DNA of 64,000 bases from Hornefia butyriciproducens (GCF_009695915.1 NZ_VUMZ01000002.1:230075-294074); one strand, 5' to 3'; positions 8,002 to 17,826 are shown, numbered from the stretch's first letter. Notes: generated by a model not told the origin, from the sequence alone. A program made the numbers and translations.

Positions 8002-8193
8002 CTATTGCTGCTCGAATACGAGAGTGATGCCGCTCATCGTCGCTGTGGTGGCCTTCCATGTGCCGAGGTATTCACTGTCCGCATACTTAGCACCGCAGGC
8101 AGTGAAGAAAAAGACCATAGCACAGAGCGCCAGAACGGGCAGAATCCGGCGCAGACGGTTCCCGGCTGATGCTGCAGGAAATTTTTGTTTCAT
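8002..8193 (-). CDS. Short putative lipoprotein, probably truncated
   Basis: A 63-residue product with a basic N-terminus, a hydrophobic stretch and a lipobox-like FFTACG (Cys at about residue 33), i.e. a lipoprotein signal. Only about 30 residues follow, ending GITLVFEQQ. The mature start (YLGTWKATTATMSG) resembles the first strand of small clostridial lipoproteins that usually run about 100 residues longer, so this is likely a truncated or decayed gene; I see no in-frame continuation and no clear continuation in the other frames. A G-rich ribosome binding site (GGGGGG) lies 7 bases before the ATG. An IS256 remnant begins about 60 bp upstream on the other strand. Confidence 0.55.
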   Translation of the reverse strand: MKQKFPAASAGNRLRRILPVLALCAMVFFFTACGAKYADSEYLGTWKATTATMSGITLVFEQQ

Positions 8194-8228
8194 AGATACC
8201 CCCCCATCATGTCATAAATCAATGCTGA

Positions 8229-8563
8229 CTTTGTAAAAAATCCGATTGGGGGATGCGGCGGTTCTTACGCACATCAAACCACATCGAGCGGCTGAACCGG
8301 GAACTGAAGCGGCGATCGAAAGCCATCGGGATCTTTCCGAATGATGCCTCACTGGTCCGGCTGATTGGATCCGTCCTGCTGGAGCAGAACAGTATCTGTC
8401 AGGCTGGAAGGTCCATCTTCAGTAAGGAGACATACAGCAAACTTCTTGTATCAGATGTAAGGAACAGGCTCCACCTGATTGCGGAGGAACAGGCCTCCCT
8501 CTTACAGGTTGCCTGACCAGAATGAACCTAAAGGCAATTTACACACAAATTTGGATTTGACTC
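8229..8563 (+). mobile_element. Degenerate IS256-family insertion sequence, 3' end
   Basis: Contains the transposase remnant and, about 20 bp after its stop, a sequence TTTACACACAAATTTGGA (8538-8555, extending to about 8563) that resembles the right terminal inverted repeat of IS256 elements (TTTTACACA...GGACTT). I found no matching left end, so the element is 5'-truncated. Confidence 0.6.
8250..8516 (+). pseudogene. IS256-family transposase, C-terminal remnant
   Basis: About 88 codons matching the extreme C-terminus of mutator-type (IS256) transposases: the motif LRTSNHIERLNRELKRRSK followed by IGIFPNDASLVRLIGSVLLE is typical. The DDE catalytic core (normally about 300 residues upstream) is absent, and an in-frame TGA at 8226-8228 closes the frame just before the homologous part. 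It cannot encode an active transposase. Confidence 0.85.
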
Positions 8564-8781
8564 TCCGTCGGAGAAAACAGAGGCTTCGCCGGGCTGATAT
8601 GATCCGGGTCTGCGGGGAGCGTATCACCTTCTAAGGACAGTTTAAACACTTTTGCTCTGAGACGTAACATCGAATTGAATTATGGGTGATGGAATGCCGC
8701 CTTCGATTCTTTCCTATGGACGCACAAAGCATTTTGTGATACCATTAAAGGAAGTTAAAGCGATGGCAGGAGGTGCAGAAT

Positions 8782-9294
8782 ATGCTTGATAAGAACGTGA
8801 AAGAACTTTTGAACACACAGATCAACAAGGAATTTTATTCCGCTTACCTTTATCTGATGTTTGCGAACTATTATGAGGATGAGGGACTGAGCGGATTCAA
8901 CAACTGGTATACAGTTCAGGCGCAGGAGGAGCGTGACCATGCGATGCTGATGCTCCGGTATTTGCAGATGAACGGGGAGTCCATCGTGCTGGAAGCGATT
9001 GACAAGCCGGTGGCAGAGCTGAATAACCATATGGATCCGCTCCAGGAGGCGTATAAGCACGAGCAGTATGTGACGGGACTGATTAACAATATCTACAGTG
9101 CGGCCTACGATGTTCGCGATTTCCGTACCATGCAGTTCCTGGACTGGTTTGTCAAGGAGCAGGTTGAAGAGGAAGATAACGCCAGCAATCTCATCAAGAA
9201 GATGGAAATGTTCGGTACAGACGCCAAAGGGCTGTATATGCTGGATCAGGAACTGGCCGGCAGAGTTTACGCCGCGCCGTCACTGGTTTTGTAA
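8782..9294 (+). CDS. ftnA: Ferritin
   Basis: A 170-residue non-haem ferritin that oxidises and stores iron as a 24-subunit shell. The ferroxidase-centre pattern is present: Glu in NKEFYSAYLYL (near residue 17), EERDHA (near 50), Glu in the third helix, and EQVEEE in the fourth helix. Length is normal for bacterial Ftn. The ATG at 8782 has AGGAGG 8 bases upstream; a GTG three codons earlier lies inside that ribosome binding site and is rejected. It appears monocistronic, followed by a strong terminator at 9408. I saw no clear Fur-type operator. Confidence 0.95.
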   Translation: MLDKNVKELLNTQINKEFYSAYLYLMFANYYEDEGLSGFNNWYTVQAQEERDHAMLMLRYLQMNGESIVLEAIDKPVAELNNHMDPLQEAYKHEQYVTGLINNIYSAAYDVRDFRTMQFLDWFVKEQVEEEDNASNLIKKMEMFGTDAKGLYMLDQELAGRVYAAPSLVL

Positions 9295-9407
9295 GAACCG
9301 CAATTGACTTAACCGACTGGTCGTCGTGATTCACGGCGCCGGGGCAGGCAACCGTCTGCGTCATGGACGCCGCACGGAGGTCTGCGGCAGTTTCGAACAA
9401 CGAGTTT

Positions 9408-9433
9408 GCCGTCCCGCACGGGACGGCATTTTT
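9408..9433 (+). terminator. Rho-independent terminator after ferritin
   Basis: Perfect 8-bp stem GCCGTCCC / GGGACGGC (9408-9415, 9420-9427), 4-base loop, followed by ATTTTT. Confidence 0.9.
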
Positions 9434-9523
9434 AGAGAGTCCGCGGCGGCTTCCGGATCGTTTGTCCTCGAGATGCCCGGATACGGGATGGTGCGGAACC
9501 ACGGCGGAAATATCAGGAGAGCC

Positions 9524-10783
9524 ATGAAAATTCAGATACCGGAAAAAGTGAATTATGTTCTGCGGACGCTCTGCGAGCACGGCTATGAAGCCTTTGTTGT
9601 AGGAGGATGCGTGAGAGACAGCCTCCTGAACAAAACTCCCGCTGACTGGGATATCACGACATCGGCGTATCCGGAGGAGGTGAAGGCGTGCTTTCCTCAT
9701 ACGGCGGACACTGGCATTCAGCACGGCACTGTCAGTGTGATCGTGGAGCATGAGCCCGTGGAGGTGACAACCTATCGTGTCGATGGAACCTATTCCGACG
9801 GGCGGCATCCCGACAGTGTCCGGTTCACTCGCAGTCTGGAGGAGGACCTGGCGCGCCGGGATTTCGCCATCAACGCGATGGCCTATAATGAAGAGATCGG
9901 TCTGCAGGATCCCTGCGGCGGCAGAGCCGATCTGCGGAACGGGGTAATCCGGTGTGTCGGGGCGCCGGAGCGGCGTTTCAGCGAGGATGCTCTGCGGATT
10001 CTGCGCGCGCTGCGTTTCGCGTCGGTACTGGGGTTTTCCATTGAACAAAGCACAGAATCGTCAATGTACGATCTGGCTGATCGCGTCCGGCTGGTGGCTG
10101 TGGAACGTATTAACGTGGAGTTCAGCAAGCTGATTCTGGGTCAGTGCGCGGATCTGATTCTGACCCGGTATCGTGGCGTGCTGAGCCGGGCGACGGGGCT
10201 GCGGATTCCGGCGGTGAATGATCTGGACCGGCTGCCGGCTTCGGTTCCTGTGCGGCTGGCGTCTATGACGGATGTGGATCCGAGGCGTCTGAAATATGAT
10301 AACCGGACGGTTCGCCTTGTGAGTGATATCCGGAACGCGCTTCTGGCTCTGGGGGATTTCTCCGGCGGTTACAAAGAAAACAGCGCAGATGGAACTGCAG
10401 GCGACAAAGAAAACAGCATAGACGGCGCAGGAGGCGCCGGCCGGGCGGTGCCTTTGTACAAAAAAGAGAACCGGAGCGGTGAAGGCACGGAGCCCGCACG
10501 CGTACAGCTCCGACATCTGCTTCGCATGTTTGGCGAGGATGCGGTCCGGGGCGCACTGGAAATCCGGGGAGACGATACGGCGCTGCTGGAAAGGATTCTG
10601 ACAGACGGTGACTGTTTCAGTCTCAGACAGCTTGCAGTGACAGGCCGAGACCTGGGACTTCCGCCGGGACCGAAGGTGGGAAAACGATTGAACCGTCTGC
10701 TGGATGCGGTGATCGAAGAGGAACTTCCCAATGAGCGAGAGCTGCTGCTGCGCCGGAATGCGGCCTGGACCAATGAAGGGTGA
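9524..10783 (+). CDS. cca: CCA tRNA nucleotidyltransferase
   Basis: A class II nucleotidyltransferase of 419 residues that adds or repairs the 3' CCA of tRNAs. The head domain shows GGCVRD and DWDITT (metal-binding carboxylates), the neck shows RRDFAINAM and the nucleotide-selection region EDALRILRALRFASVLGF, and the tail ends with LPPGPKVGKRLNRLLD. An HD phosphohydrolase domain is absent. Residues about 275-325 form a low-complexity insertion with a KENS-x-DG repeat (KENSADG, KENSIDG) just before the tail domain, which is unusual. The start at 9524 follows AGGAGA; the frame is open upstream but overlaps the ferritin terminator. Confidence 0.93.
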   Translation: MKIQIPEKVNYVLRTLCEHGYEAFVVGGCVRDSLLNKTPADWDITTSAYPEEVKACFPHTADTGIQHGTVSVIVEHEPVEVTTYRVDGTYSDGRHPDSVRFTRSLEEDLARRDFAINAMAYNEEIGLQDPCGGRADLRNGVIRCVGAPERRFSEDALRILRALRFASVLGFSIEQSTESSMYDLADRVRLVAVERINVEFSKLILGQCADLILTRYRGVLSRATGLRIPAVNDLDRLPASVPVRLASMTDVDPRRLKYDNRTVRLVSDIRNALLALGDFSGGYKENSADGTAGDKENSIDGAGGAGRAVPLYKKENRSGEGTEPARVQLRHLLRMFGEDAVRGALEIRGDDTALLERILTDGDCFSLRQLAVTGRDLGLPPGPKVGKRLNRLLDAVIEEELPNERELLLRRNAAWTNEG

Positions 10784-10861
10784 ACAGTGTCGGGCAAGTT
10801 GACCGCCCTGTATGAGTGCCTCGGGAGCATTTGCTTCGCCGCGATTTTTCGCTTTACTATG

Positions 10862-10878
10862 ACGCGAGGACGCGTTTT
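10862..10878 (+). terminator. Weak terminator-like hairpin after cca
   Basis: Stem ACGCG / CGCGT (10862-10866, 10871-10875) with AGGA loop followed by a short T-run interrupted by C. Weak. Confidence 0.3.
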
Positions 10879-10945
10879 CTGAAGTGGCTTTTCCGGCTGT
10901 TTTTTCCCTTCTGTAATATTTGCAAATGCAACCCCTGTATGGTAT

Positions 10946-10951
10946 TATAAT
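10946..10951 (+). promoter_or_regulatory. -10 element placed for a leaderless start
   Basis: A perfect TATAAT at 10946-10951 ends six bases before the ATG of the LCP gene, so transcription would begin at about the A of the ATG. The best -35 candidate is TTGCAA (10920-10925) with a long 20-bp spacer. No ribosome binding site precedes this ATG. Confidence 0.45.
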
Positions 10952-10957
10952 TTAGTT

Positions 10958-12358
10958 ATGAGCAGAAAAACAAGGGATTTAGATAACGCACACTATAGTC
11001 CGGAGCTGATCCGGAAATATGAGAATCCGGAATATGCCCGCCGGGCAGAAGAATATGAGCGTCAGGCCCGTGCAGAAAAAGGGGGAAGGCACGGGCGGCA
11101 GAGGACCTCGCGCCGGGCGGAAAGTCAGCGGAACTATAGTTATGATGAGGGATATTACGATTCGCGGAATTCCCAGGGTGACCCGGCTCGCTATCAGGAG
11201 CAGGGTTATTCGTATGAGGATTATCTGGCGGCCCGGGGAGAATCCCGGCAGGGGAAACACGGAGTATCCCGCCGCGCTGGGCGGGGAAGCCGGAAGCAGC
11301 CTAAAGCGCCGCGGCAACGGAAACGACATCGTTTCCATCTGGGCCGGCTGATCCGTAACCTTATTATTCTGGCACTGATTTTGGCAGTCGCTTTATTCGC
11401 ATATATACTTTCGCTGACAAAGAATCTGGATCGCGTTGATACCAGCGGAAAGAATTTCGCGATTAACGACCAGGTTGCTTCAGATCTGAAAGGATACCGC
11501 AACATTGCTATCCTTGGTTCGGACGCCAGGAGAGGGGAAAGCTACACGGGAAGCCGCACAGACGCCATTATCATCCTCAGTATCAAGAGAACCACCGGGG
11601 AAACGCACATGATTTCCGTGATGAGGGACTCCTATCTGAAGATCCGTGACGGAAGCGGCAACCTGATGCTTGATAAGGTGACGCACGCACACGCATACGG
11701 AGGAGGAGTGGACACCATCAGCTCCCTGAACCGGAACCTGGATCTGAATATCCGGGAATATGTAGTGTTCAACTGGCAGGCCGTCGCAGACACAGTGGAC
11801 ACCCTGGGCGGCATAGAGGTGGACGTAAAAAGGAATGAGATCGCAGATCTCAACAAATGGGGACCCGAGACGGGACGTAACGTAGGAAGTAAATATCATA
11901 AGATCACCCATACCGGCGTGCAGACGCTGGACGGCGTGCAGGCGACAACCTACTGCCGGATCCGTAAGACTTCAGGAGGCGATACGGGGCGCGCGCAGAG
12001 ATACAAAAAGATCATGAGCGCAGTGATGAAGAAGGCCGCCTCTTCGCCGACAAAGCTTTCAACGCTTTCAAAGGAAGTAATGCCGGAGATTCGGACGAAC
12101 ATGACGCAGACGCAGCTGGCGACGCTGATGCTGCGAGCTCCCATGATGGACATGCAGAAGAGCATCAGCTGGCCGAAGAGTTATTACGGCGGCATCGTAA
12201 ACGGTGTCTGGTATGCGATTCCGACGACGCTGAATACCAACGTCAAGAGACTGCACCGGCAGGCCTTCGGACAGACGGACTACGTTCCGACTGCGACCTG
12301 CCGTGCGATCAGCGATGAGATAGTTTCCCAGACGGGCATCGCTTACGGCAACAATTAG
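10958..12358 (+). CDS. LytR-CpsA-Psr (LCP) family cell-wall ligase
   Basis: A 466-residue membrane protein. Residues 1 to about 128 are a long polar cytoplasmic tail rich in Arg, Glu, Tyr and Gln; one transmembrane helix spans about 129-150; the extracytoplasmic LCP domain follows (about 170-370) with the family's conserved stretches NIAILGSDARRGE, SRTDAIIILSIKR, MISVMRDSYLKI, INYVVFNW-like EYVVFNW and TYCRIRKTSGGDTGRAQRYKK. LCP enzymes transfer wall polymers such as teichoic acids or capsule from lipid carriers to peptidoglycan. The start is immediately downstream of a TATAAT with no ribosome binding site, so it may be leaderless; a shorter product starting inside the tail cannot be excluded. 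It is followed after 31 bp by glnS. Confidence 0.88.
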   Translation: MSRKTRDLDNAHYSPELIRKYENPEYARRAEEYERQARAEKGGRHGRQRTSRRAESQRNYSYDEGYYDSRNSQGDPARYQEQGYSYEDYLAARGESRQGKHGVSRRAGRGSRKQPKAPRQRKRHRFHLGRLIRNLIILALILAVALFAYILSLTKNLDRVDTSGKNFAINDQVASDLKGYRNIAILGSDARRGESYTGSRTDAIIILSIKRTTGETHMISVMRDSYLKIRDGSGNLMLDKVTHAHAYGGGVDTISSLNRNLDLNIREYVVFNWQAVADTVDTLGGIEVDVKRNEIADLNKWGPETGRNVGSKYHKITHTGVQTLDGVQATTYCRIRKTSGGDTGRAQRYKKIMSAVMKKAASSPTKLSTLSKEVMPEIRTNMTQTQLATLMLRAPMMDMQKSISWPKSYYGGIVNGVWYAIPTTLNTNVKRLHRQAFGQTDYVPTATCRAISDEIVSQTGIAYGNN

Positions 12359-12389
12359 CCTGCAGACAACTAACTGAACGGAGAAGAAA

Positions 12390-14054
12390 ATGAGCGAGAA
12401 AACAAATGAAAACAGGTCTTTGAATTTCATCCATCAGATTATTGAGAAGGATATTGAGGAAGGCACCTACGGCGGAGAGGTGTATACCCGTTTTCCGCCG
12501 GAACCCAACGGCTACCTTCATATCGGCCACGCCAAATCCATCTGTCTGAACTTTACCACCGCACAGAAGTACGGAGGCAGGACGAATCTCCGGTACGACG
12601 ATACTAATCCGGTGAAGGAGGACATGGAGTACGTGGACTCCATCGAGGAAGATGTGAAGTGGCTCGGGTTCACGTGGGATAAACGCCTGTGGGCCTCGGA
12701 TTATTTCGACACCATGTATGAGGCGGCGATGGAGCTGATCCGCAAGGGTCTGGCTTATGTTGACGACCTGAGTCCCGACCAGATCCGGGAATATCGGGGA
12801 ACGCTGAAGGAGCCCGGAAAGGAGAGCCCATGCAGGAGCCAGAGCGCTGAAGAGGCGGCGGCTCTGTTTGAGCGTATGCGCGCCGGAGAATTCGCCGACG
12901 GCGAACGGGTTCTGCGGGCGAAAATCGATATGGCATCGCCTAACATCAATATGAGGGATCCCGTCATTTACAGAATCGCCCATACGCATCATCATAACAC
13001 CGGAGATAAATGGTGCATTTATCCCATGTACGATTTCGCACATCCCATCGAGGACGCTATCGAAGGAATCACCCACTCCATCTGCACCCTGGAATTTGAG
13101 GATCACAGGCCGCTCTACGACTGGGTCCTGAAAAACGTCGGATTCTGGCCCCATCCGCCGAAGCAGATTGAATTCGCCAGACTGAATCTGACCAATACAG
13201 TGATGAGCAAGCGCCTGCTGAAGGCCCTGGTGGATGACGGCACTGTGGAGGGATGGGACGATCCCCGGATGCCGACGATCGCGGGTCTCAGGCGGAGGGG
13301 CTATACGCCGCAGGCTATCCGGACCTTCTGCGAGGAGATCGGCGTGGCCAAAAGCAACAGCACGATTGATATTGCCATGCTGGAGCACTTTGTCAGAGAT
13401 GACCTGAAGGACAAAGTAGAAAACCGGAATGTAGTTGAAGACCCCATTAAGGTGGTCATCACAAACTACCCGGAGGGCAGAACGGAAATGGTCGAGGTGG
13501 AGAACAATAGAAACGTGCCTGAGATGGGAAACCGTGAGATTCCCTTCTCCAGGGAGATATACATCGACGGAGCGGACTTTATGGAGGTCCCGGTAAAGAA
13601 ATATTTCCGCCTTTTCCCCGGAAATGAAGTCCGGGTGAAGGGCGCCTATTTCATCAAGTGTGAGGACGTCATTAAGAATCCCGACGGGACCATAAAGGAG
13701 CTGCACTGCACATACGATCCGCAGACCCGCTCGGGAAACGGATTCGAGGGGCGGAAAGTAAAGGGGACGATTCACTTTGTGGACGCCGCCACGGCAGTGC
13801 CCGTCCGGGTACGGAACTACAATTACCTGTATGTTGAAAATGAACAGGGCGAGCAGGTCCTGAACCCCGACTCGGTGGAAGAGAAGATATGCTATGCGGA
13901 ACCGTCCCTTGCAGAGGCAAAGCCCGGCGAGCGGTTCCAGTTCTTCCGCCACGGGTACTACATCGCGGATGAAAAACTGACGAACGACAGGGAGAAGGTC
14001 TTCAATCGGATCGTTGACCTGAAGAGTTCCTTCAAGCCGAAGAATAACAGATAA
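12390..14054 (+). CDS. glnS: Glutaminyl-tRNA synthetase
   Basis: A 554-residue class Ic synthetase that charges tRNA-Gln directly with glutamine. The HIGH-type motif [15 protein letters not shown] is at about residues 34-48 and the KMSKS-type motif is VMSKR near residue 270. The GlnRS-specific anticodon-binding beta-barrels form the last 200 residues. Length agrees with bacterial GlnS (about 550). GGAGAA lies 6 bases before the ATG. Many Firmicutes lack GlnS and make Gln-tRNA by amidation, so its presence here, next to asnS, suggests direct charging for both amides; whether gatCAB exists elsewhere is not visible. Confidence 0.96.
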   Translation: MSEKTNENRSLNFIHQIIEKDIEEGTYGGEVYTRFPPEPNGYLHIGHAKSICLNFTTAQKYGGRTNLRYDDTNPVKEDMEYVDSIEEDVKWLGFTWDKRLWASDYFDTMYEAAMELIRKGLAYVDDLSPDQIREYRGTLKEPGKESPCRSQSAEEAAALFERMRAGEFADGERVLRAKIDMASPNINMRDPVIYRIAHTHHHNTGDKWCIYPMYDFAHPIEDAIEGITHSICTLEFEDHRPLYDWVLKNVGFWPHPPKQIEFARLNLTNTVMSKRLLKALVDDGTVEGWDDPRMPTIAGLRRRGYTPQAIRTFCEEIGVAKSNSTIDIAMLEHFVRDDLKDKVENRNVVEDPIKVVITNYPEGRTEMVEVENNRNVPEMGNREIPFSREIYIDGADFMEVPVKKYFRLFPGNEVRVKGAYFIKCEDVIKNPDGTIKELHCTYDPQTRSGNGFEGRKVKGTIHFVDAATAVPVRVRNYNYLYVENEQGEQVLNPDSVEEKICYAEPSLAEAKPGERFQFFRHGYYIADEKLTNDREKVFNRIVDLKSSFKPKNNR

Positions 14055-14125
14055 AAACTGATAAGGACAGGAAACTACTGAAACACGCAATTTGTATTTG
14101 ACAATGTGAGGAGGAAGATCCGGAA

Positions 14126-15526
14126 ATGGAAATCAGAGATATTGAGTTGAAAGAGCTTCAGCAGCATGCTGAACAGTATGCGGACCGGGAGGTCACGGTG
14201 AGAGGCTGGGTACGCCAGAACCGCAGCTCCAACCGGTTCGGGTTCATCGCCCTGAATGACGGAACCTGCTTCAGCCCGGTTCAGATCGTCTATGAGGCGG
14301 AGGAGCTCGGCAATTTCGAAGAGATCGCCAGGGCGCCTCTCTCCGCCGGGATTCTGGTGAAGGGACGTCTCCTGTTGACGCCGCAGGCCAAGCAGCCCTT
14401 CGAGATTCATGCGGAGGAGGTTACGATTGAGGCGGATTCCGCTGCGGATTATCCTTTGCAGAACAAAAGACATTCCATGGAATTTCTCCGGGAGATCGCT
14501 CATCTGCGGCCGAGAGCCAATACCTTTCAGGCGGTCTTCCGCGTGCGTTCCCTGGTCGCCTACGCAATTCATCAGTTCTTCCAGGAGAGAGGGTTTGTAT
14601 ACGTCCACACGCCGATTATCACCGGAAGCGATGCGGAGGGTGCCGGCGAGATGTTCCAGCTCACCACGCTGGATCTGAACGACCTGCCCCGGACAGAGGA
14701 CGGGAGCATCGACTATACAAAAGACTTTTTCGGCAAGGAGTGCAACCTGACGGTCAGCGGTCAGCTGGAGGCGGAGATCTTCGCTCTGGCGTTCCGCAAC
14801 GTCTATACCTTCGGTCCGACCTTCCGCGCTGAAAATTCCAACACGGCCCGTCACGCCTCCGAGTTCTGGATGATCGAGCCGGAGATTGCCTTCGCAGACC
14901 TGGCGGACGATATGGCGCTGGCGGAGGATATGGTGAAATACATCATCAATTATGTGCTGGAGCATGCTCCGGCCGAGATGGACTTCTTCAACCGCTTTAT
15001 TGACAAAGGCCTGCTGGATCGCCTTCAGCACGTGGCCGGCTCAGAGTTTGAGAGGGTCACTTACACCAGGGCAGTGGAAATCCTTCAGAGCTGCGGTGAG
15101 AAATTCCAGTATCCGGTGGAGTGGGGGATCGATCTGCAGACGGAGCATGAGCGCTACCTGACGGAGACCGTTTTCAAAAAGCCTATCTTTGTTACAGATT
15201 ATCCGAAGGACATCAAGGCGTTTTACATGCGTCTGAATGACGACGGAAAGACGGTCGCCGCATGCGATATGCTTGTGCCGGGCGTCGGTGAGATTATCGG
15301 CGGCTCTCAGCGTGAGGAGAGGCTGGATGTGCTGCAGGCGAGGATGAAAGAGCTGGGACTCAGCGAGAAGGATTACTGGTGGTATCTGGAACTGAGGAAA
15401 TACGGCGGCGTTAAGCACGCCGGCTACGGTCTGGGCTTCGAGCGGATTATCATGTACATTACGGGAATGAGCAACATCCGCGACGTGCTCCCGTTCCCGA
15501 GGACGCCCAAGACGGCAGAATTCTAG
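14126..15526 (+). CDS. asnS: Asparaginyl-tRNA synthetase
   Basis: A 466-residue class IIb synthetase. The N-terminal OB fold binds the anticodon ([20 protein letters not shown], about residues 25-44). Class II motif 2 is visible in [21 protein letters not shown], in AsnRS form (not the AspRS FRDED form), and motif 3 is [15 protein letters not shown] near the end. It reads through from glnS with a 71-bp gap and a strong GAGGAGGAAG ribosome binding site. A terminator-like hairpin follows at 15559. Confidence 0.96.
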   Translation: MEIRDIELKELQQHAEQYADREVTVRGWVRQNRSSNRFGFIALNDGTCFSPVQIVYEAEELGNFEEIARAPLSAGILVKGRLLLTPQAKQPFEIHAEEVTIEADSAADYPLQNKRHSMEFLREIAHLRPRANTFQAVFRVRSLVAYAIHQFFQERGFVYVHTPIITGSDAEGAGEMFQLTTLDLNDLPRTEDGSIDYTKDFFGKECNLTVSGQLEAEIFALAFRNVYTFGPTFRAENSNTARHASEFWMIEPEIAFADLADDMALAEDMVKYIINYVLEHAPAEMDFFNRFIDKGLLDRLQHVAGSEFERVTYTRAVEILQSCGEKFQYPVEWGIDLQTEHERYLTETVFKKPIFVTDYPKDIKAFYMRLNDDGKTVAACDMLVPGVGEIIGGSQREERLDVLQARMKELGLSEKDYWWYLELRKYGGVKHAGYGLGFERIIMYITGMSNIRDVLPFPRTPKTAEF

Positions 15527-15558
15527 ACGAAGGCAGAACCGGCGTGATATTGAAGAAA

Positions 15559-15609
15559 AAAGAGGCTGCTGCACGAACGATGAATAATCGCCCGATGCAG
15601 CGCCTCTTT
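15559..15609 (+). terminator. Terminator-like hairpin after asnS
   Basis: Arms AAAGAGGC-T-GCTGCA and TGCAGCGCCTCTTT pair with a single bulged T around a loop of about 20 bases; the right arm ends in TTTAAGTTT rather than a long T-run. Confidence 0.6.
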
Positions 15610-15750
15610 AAGTTTACGCCATATTTAGTCATACTGCCGCTGATCGGAATTCCCTTCCCGCTTTCACAGCTTTGATCATCGGTACTGCGTGAGCAGAAAA
15701 TTCGTGGAGCACTTGATACGACCCGGAATATCTGACTATTCAAAAAGCCA

Positions 15751-15779
15751 TTGTACAGAGGACACATTTATGTTAGAAT
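15751..15779 (+). promoter_or_regulatory. Promoter of the EF-G-like gene
   Basis: TTGTAC (15751-15756), 17-bp spacer, TAGAAT (15774-15779), about 60 bp upstream of the ATG. Confidence 0.6.
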
Positions 15780-15838
15780 ATTTTTGTTGACTGAAACGGC
15801 GGGAGCCCCGCCGAATAATATGTACGAGGAGGTCTTAT

Positions 15839-17800
15839 ATGAAAGGCTATACGAGCGAAACCATTAGAAACGTCGCCCTGCTGGGTCACGGCGGATGCGG
15901 GAAAACCACTTTCCTGGAAGCTGCGCTTTATGAGACGGGAGTCATCAAGAAGCTCGGCAAGGTCGAGGACGGGAACACTGTATCCGACTATGACAAGATG
16001 GAAGTCGAGAAGGGCTTTTCCATCAACACCTCGGTCGTTCCGATCGAGTGGAAGGGCAGCAAGATCAATTTCATAGATACGCCGGGATATTTCGACTTCA
16101 TCGGCGAAGTCAATGCGGCGCTGAGAGCTGCGGAAGCCGCTGTAATCATGGTGGACGCGGGCTCCGGAATCCAGGTGGGTACGGAAGCAGCATGGAAGGC
16201 ATGCGAGCGTTACAGTACGCCGAGATTCATCGTCATCAACAAGAGAGATAAAGACGAATTCGATTTCTACAAGACCTTCGGCGAACTGAAGGAGAAGTTC
16301 GGGGATGCGCTGATTCCGCTGAGCTGGCCTTTGTCCGCGGAAATCGATGAAGATCTGAAGGAAGCCATCGCCTCGGCGGACGAGGAACTGATGGAGAAAT
16401 ATTTTGAAGGTGAGGACTTTACAGACGAGGAAATCAAGAACGGCATGGTCAAAGGCATTTCCGAAGGCGTGATCGTTCCGGTCTGCTCCTCTGCCTTTGA
16501 ACTGGGACAGGGCGTTGAAGGTCTTCTGGATCTGCTGCTGACCTACGTTCCCACGCCGCTTCAGCACGGCGCGTATAAAGGCTTTAACGACAACAACGAG
16601 CCGGTGGAGAGAATGTGTGTCACCGACGCGCCCATGTCGGCCTTTGTATTCAAGACAATCGTCGACCCGTTCGTCGGCAAGATCTCAATTATGAAGGTCG
16701 TGACGGGCAAGATGGAATCCGGTACCGAGGTATATAACGAGAGAGCGGGGAAATCCGAGAAATTGGGCAAGCTGTTCTTCCTGAGAGGAAAAGAGCAGAC
16801 GGAGCTGAATTATGCGGAGGCGGGCGACATCTGTGCCGTTGCCAAGCTGCAGTACACTAAATCGGGCGATACCCTTTGTGACAAGAGCGACATCATCCGC
16901 TACCTGCCGCTGGATTATCCGTCGCCGACATATTTCATCGCCATCGAGGCGGAGGACAAGAACGACGAGGAGAAGATGGGCACCGGTCTCGCCAGACTGC
17001 GTGAGGAAGACCCCTCCTTCGTGGTGGAAAGAAATCCTGAGACCCATCAGACGCTGCTGGGCGGACAGGGCGATATGCAGCTGAACATCATCATGGCCAA
17101 GCTGAAGGATCGTTTCGGCGTTTCCGTCCGGACCGTTCCGCAGAAGATCGCATACAGGGAGACCATCAAGGGCAGTTCCGACGTGCAGGGCAAGCACAAA
17201 AAACAGTCCGGCGGAGCCGGTCAGTACGGCGATGTCCATATCCGGTTCTCTCCCTCGCAGGAGCCGGGTCTGGAATTTTCAGAGGAACTGTTCGGCGGTT
17301 CGGTGCCGAAGAACTACGTTCCCGCCGTCGAAAAGGGACTGCAGGAATGCATGGAGAAGGGTCCCCTCGCCGGCTGCAAATGCGTGAACATCAAGGCGGT
17401 GCTGTATGACGGCTCGTATCATGAAGTGGATTCCAACGAGGTCTCCTTCAAGCTGGCGGCGGCGCTGGCCTTTAAGAAGGGCATCGTCGAGGCAAATCCG
17501 TGCCTGCTGGAGCCGATCATGCACCTGGACATCTATGTTCCGGATGACTACATGGGCGACGTCATGGGCGACATGAACAAACGGCGCGGAAAAATTCTGG
17601 GGATGGAACCGCAGAGCAACGGCGAACAGAAACTGCTGGCAGAGGCGCCTCAGTCCGAGCTATTCGACTATGCGCTGGGACTGCGCTCCATGACGCAGGG
17701 CAGAGGAACCTTCGAGATGAAGTTCGACCGTTATCAGGAGGTGCCGAAGGCTCTTGCAGAAAAGATTATCGCAGAGCATCAGGCCGAGAATGAGAAATAA
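15839..17800 (+). CDS. Elongation factor G-like translational GTPase (second EF-G type)
   Basis: A 653-residue GTPase clearly distinct from the fusA product at 52586. The P-loop is GHGGCGKTT (about residues 16-24), G3 is DTPGYFD, and G4 is NKRDKD instead of the canonical NKMD. Domains II-V follow (GGAGQYGDVHIRF is the domain IV loop region). It is about 35 residues shorter than EF-G and has the sequence style of the EF-G2-like paralogs found in many Gram-positives, whose role in translocation or ribosome recycling is not well defined. Start ATG with AGGAGG 8 bases upstream; its own promoter and terminator make it monocistronic. Confidence 0.9.
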   Translation: MKGYTSETIRNVALLGHGGCGKTTFLEAALYETGVIKKLGKVEDGNTVSDYDKMEVEKGFSINTSVVPIEWKGSKINFIDTPGYFDFIGEVNAALRAAEAAVIMVDAGSGIQVGTEAAWKACERYSTPRFIVINKRDKDEFDFYKTFGELKEKFGDALIPLSWPLSAEIDEDLKEAIASADEELMEKYFEGEDFTDEEIKNGMVKGISEGVIVPVCSSAFELGQGVEGLLDLLLTYVPTPLQHGAYKGFNDNNEPVERMCVTDAPMSAFVFKTIVDPFVGKISIMKVVTGKMESGTEVYNERAGKSEKLGKLFFLRGKEQTELNYAEAGDICAVAKLQYTKSGDTLCDKSDIIRYLPLDYPSPTYFIAIEAEDKNDEEKMGTGLARLREEDPSFVVERNPETHQTLLGGQGDMQLNIIMAKLKDRFGVSVRTVPQKIAYRETIKGSSDVQGKHKKQSGGAGQYGDVHIRFSPSQEPGLEFSEELFGGSVPKNYVPAVEKGLQECMEKGPLAGCKCVNIKAVLYDGSYHEVDSNEVSFKLAAALAFKKGIVEANPCLLEPIMHLDIYVPDDYMGDVMGDMNKRRGKILGMEPQSNGEQKLLAEAPQSELFDYALGLRSMTQGRGTFEMKFDRYQEVPKALAEKIIAEHQAENEK

Positions 17801-17826
17801 ACCGATATAACAAAGGCAACCAACAG

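Larger units (their letters stand above)
15527..15838 (+). other. Intergenic region with terminator and promoter
   Basis: Between asnS and the EF-G-like gene. It contains a terminator-like hairpin (15559-15609) in the first third and a promoter (15751-15779) near its end. Nothing else is evident in the 120 bp between them. Confidence 0.5.

Noticed and set aside
12309..14090. 593-codon open frame antisense to glnS
   Set aside because: Covers the opposite strand of a certain gene and shows no motif.
12359..14125. T-box leaders for glnS, asnS, proS or cysS
   Set aside because: The upstream gaps are too short and lack the TGGNACCGCG T-box sequence.
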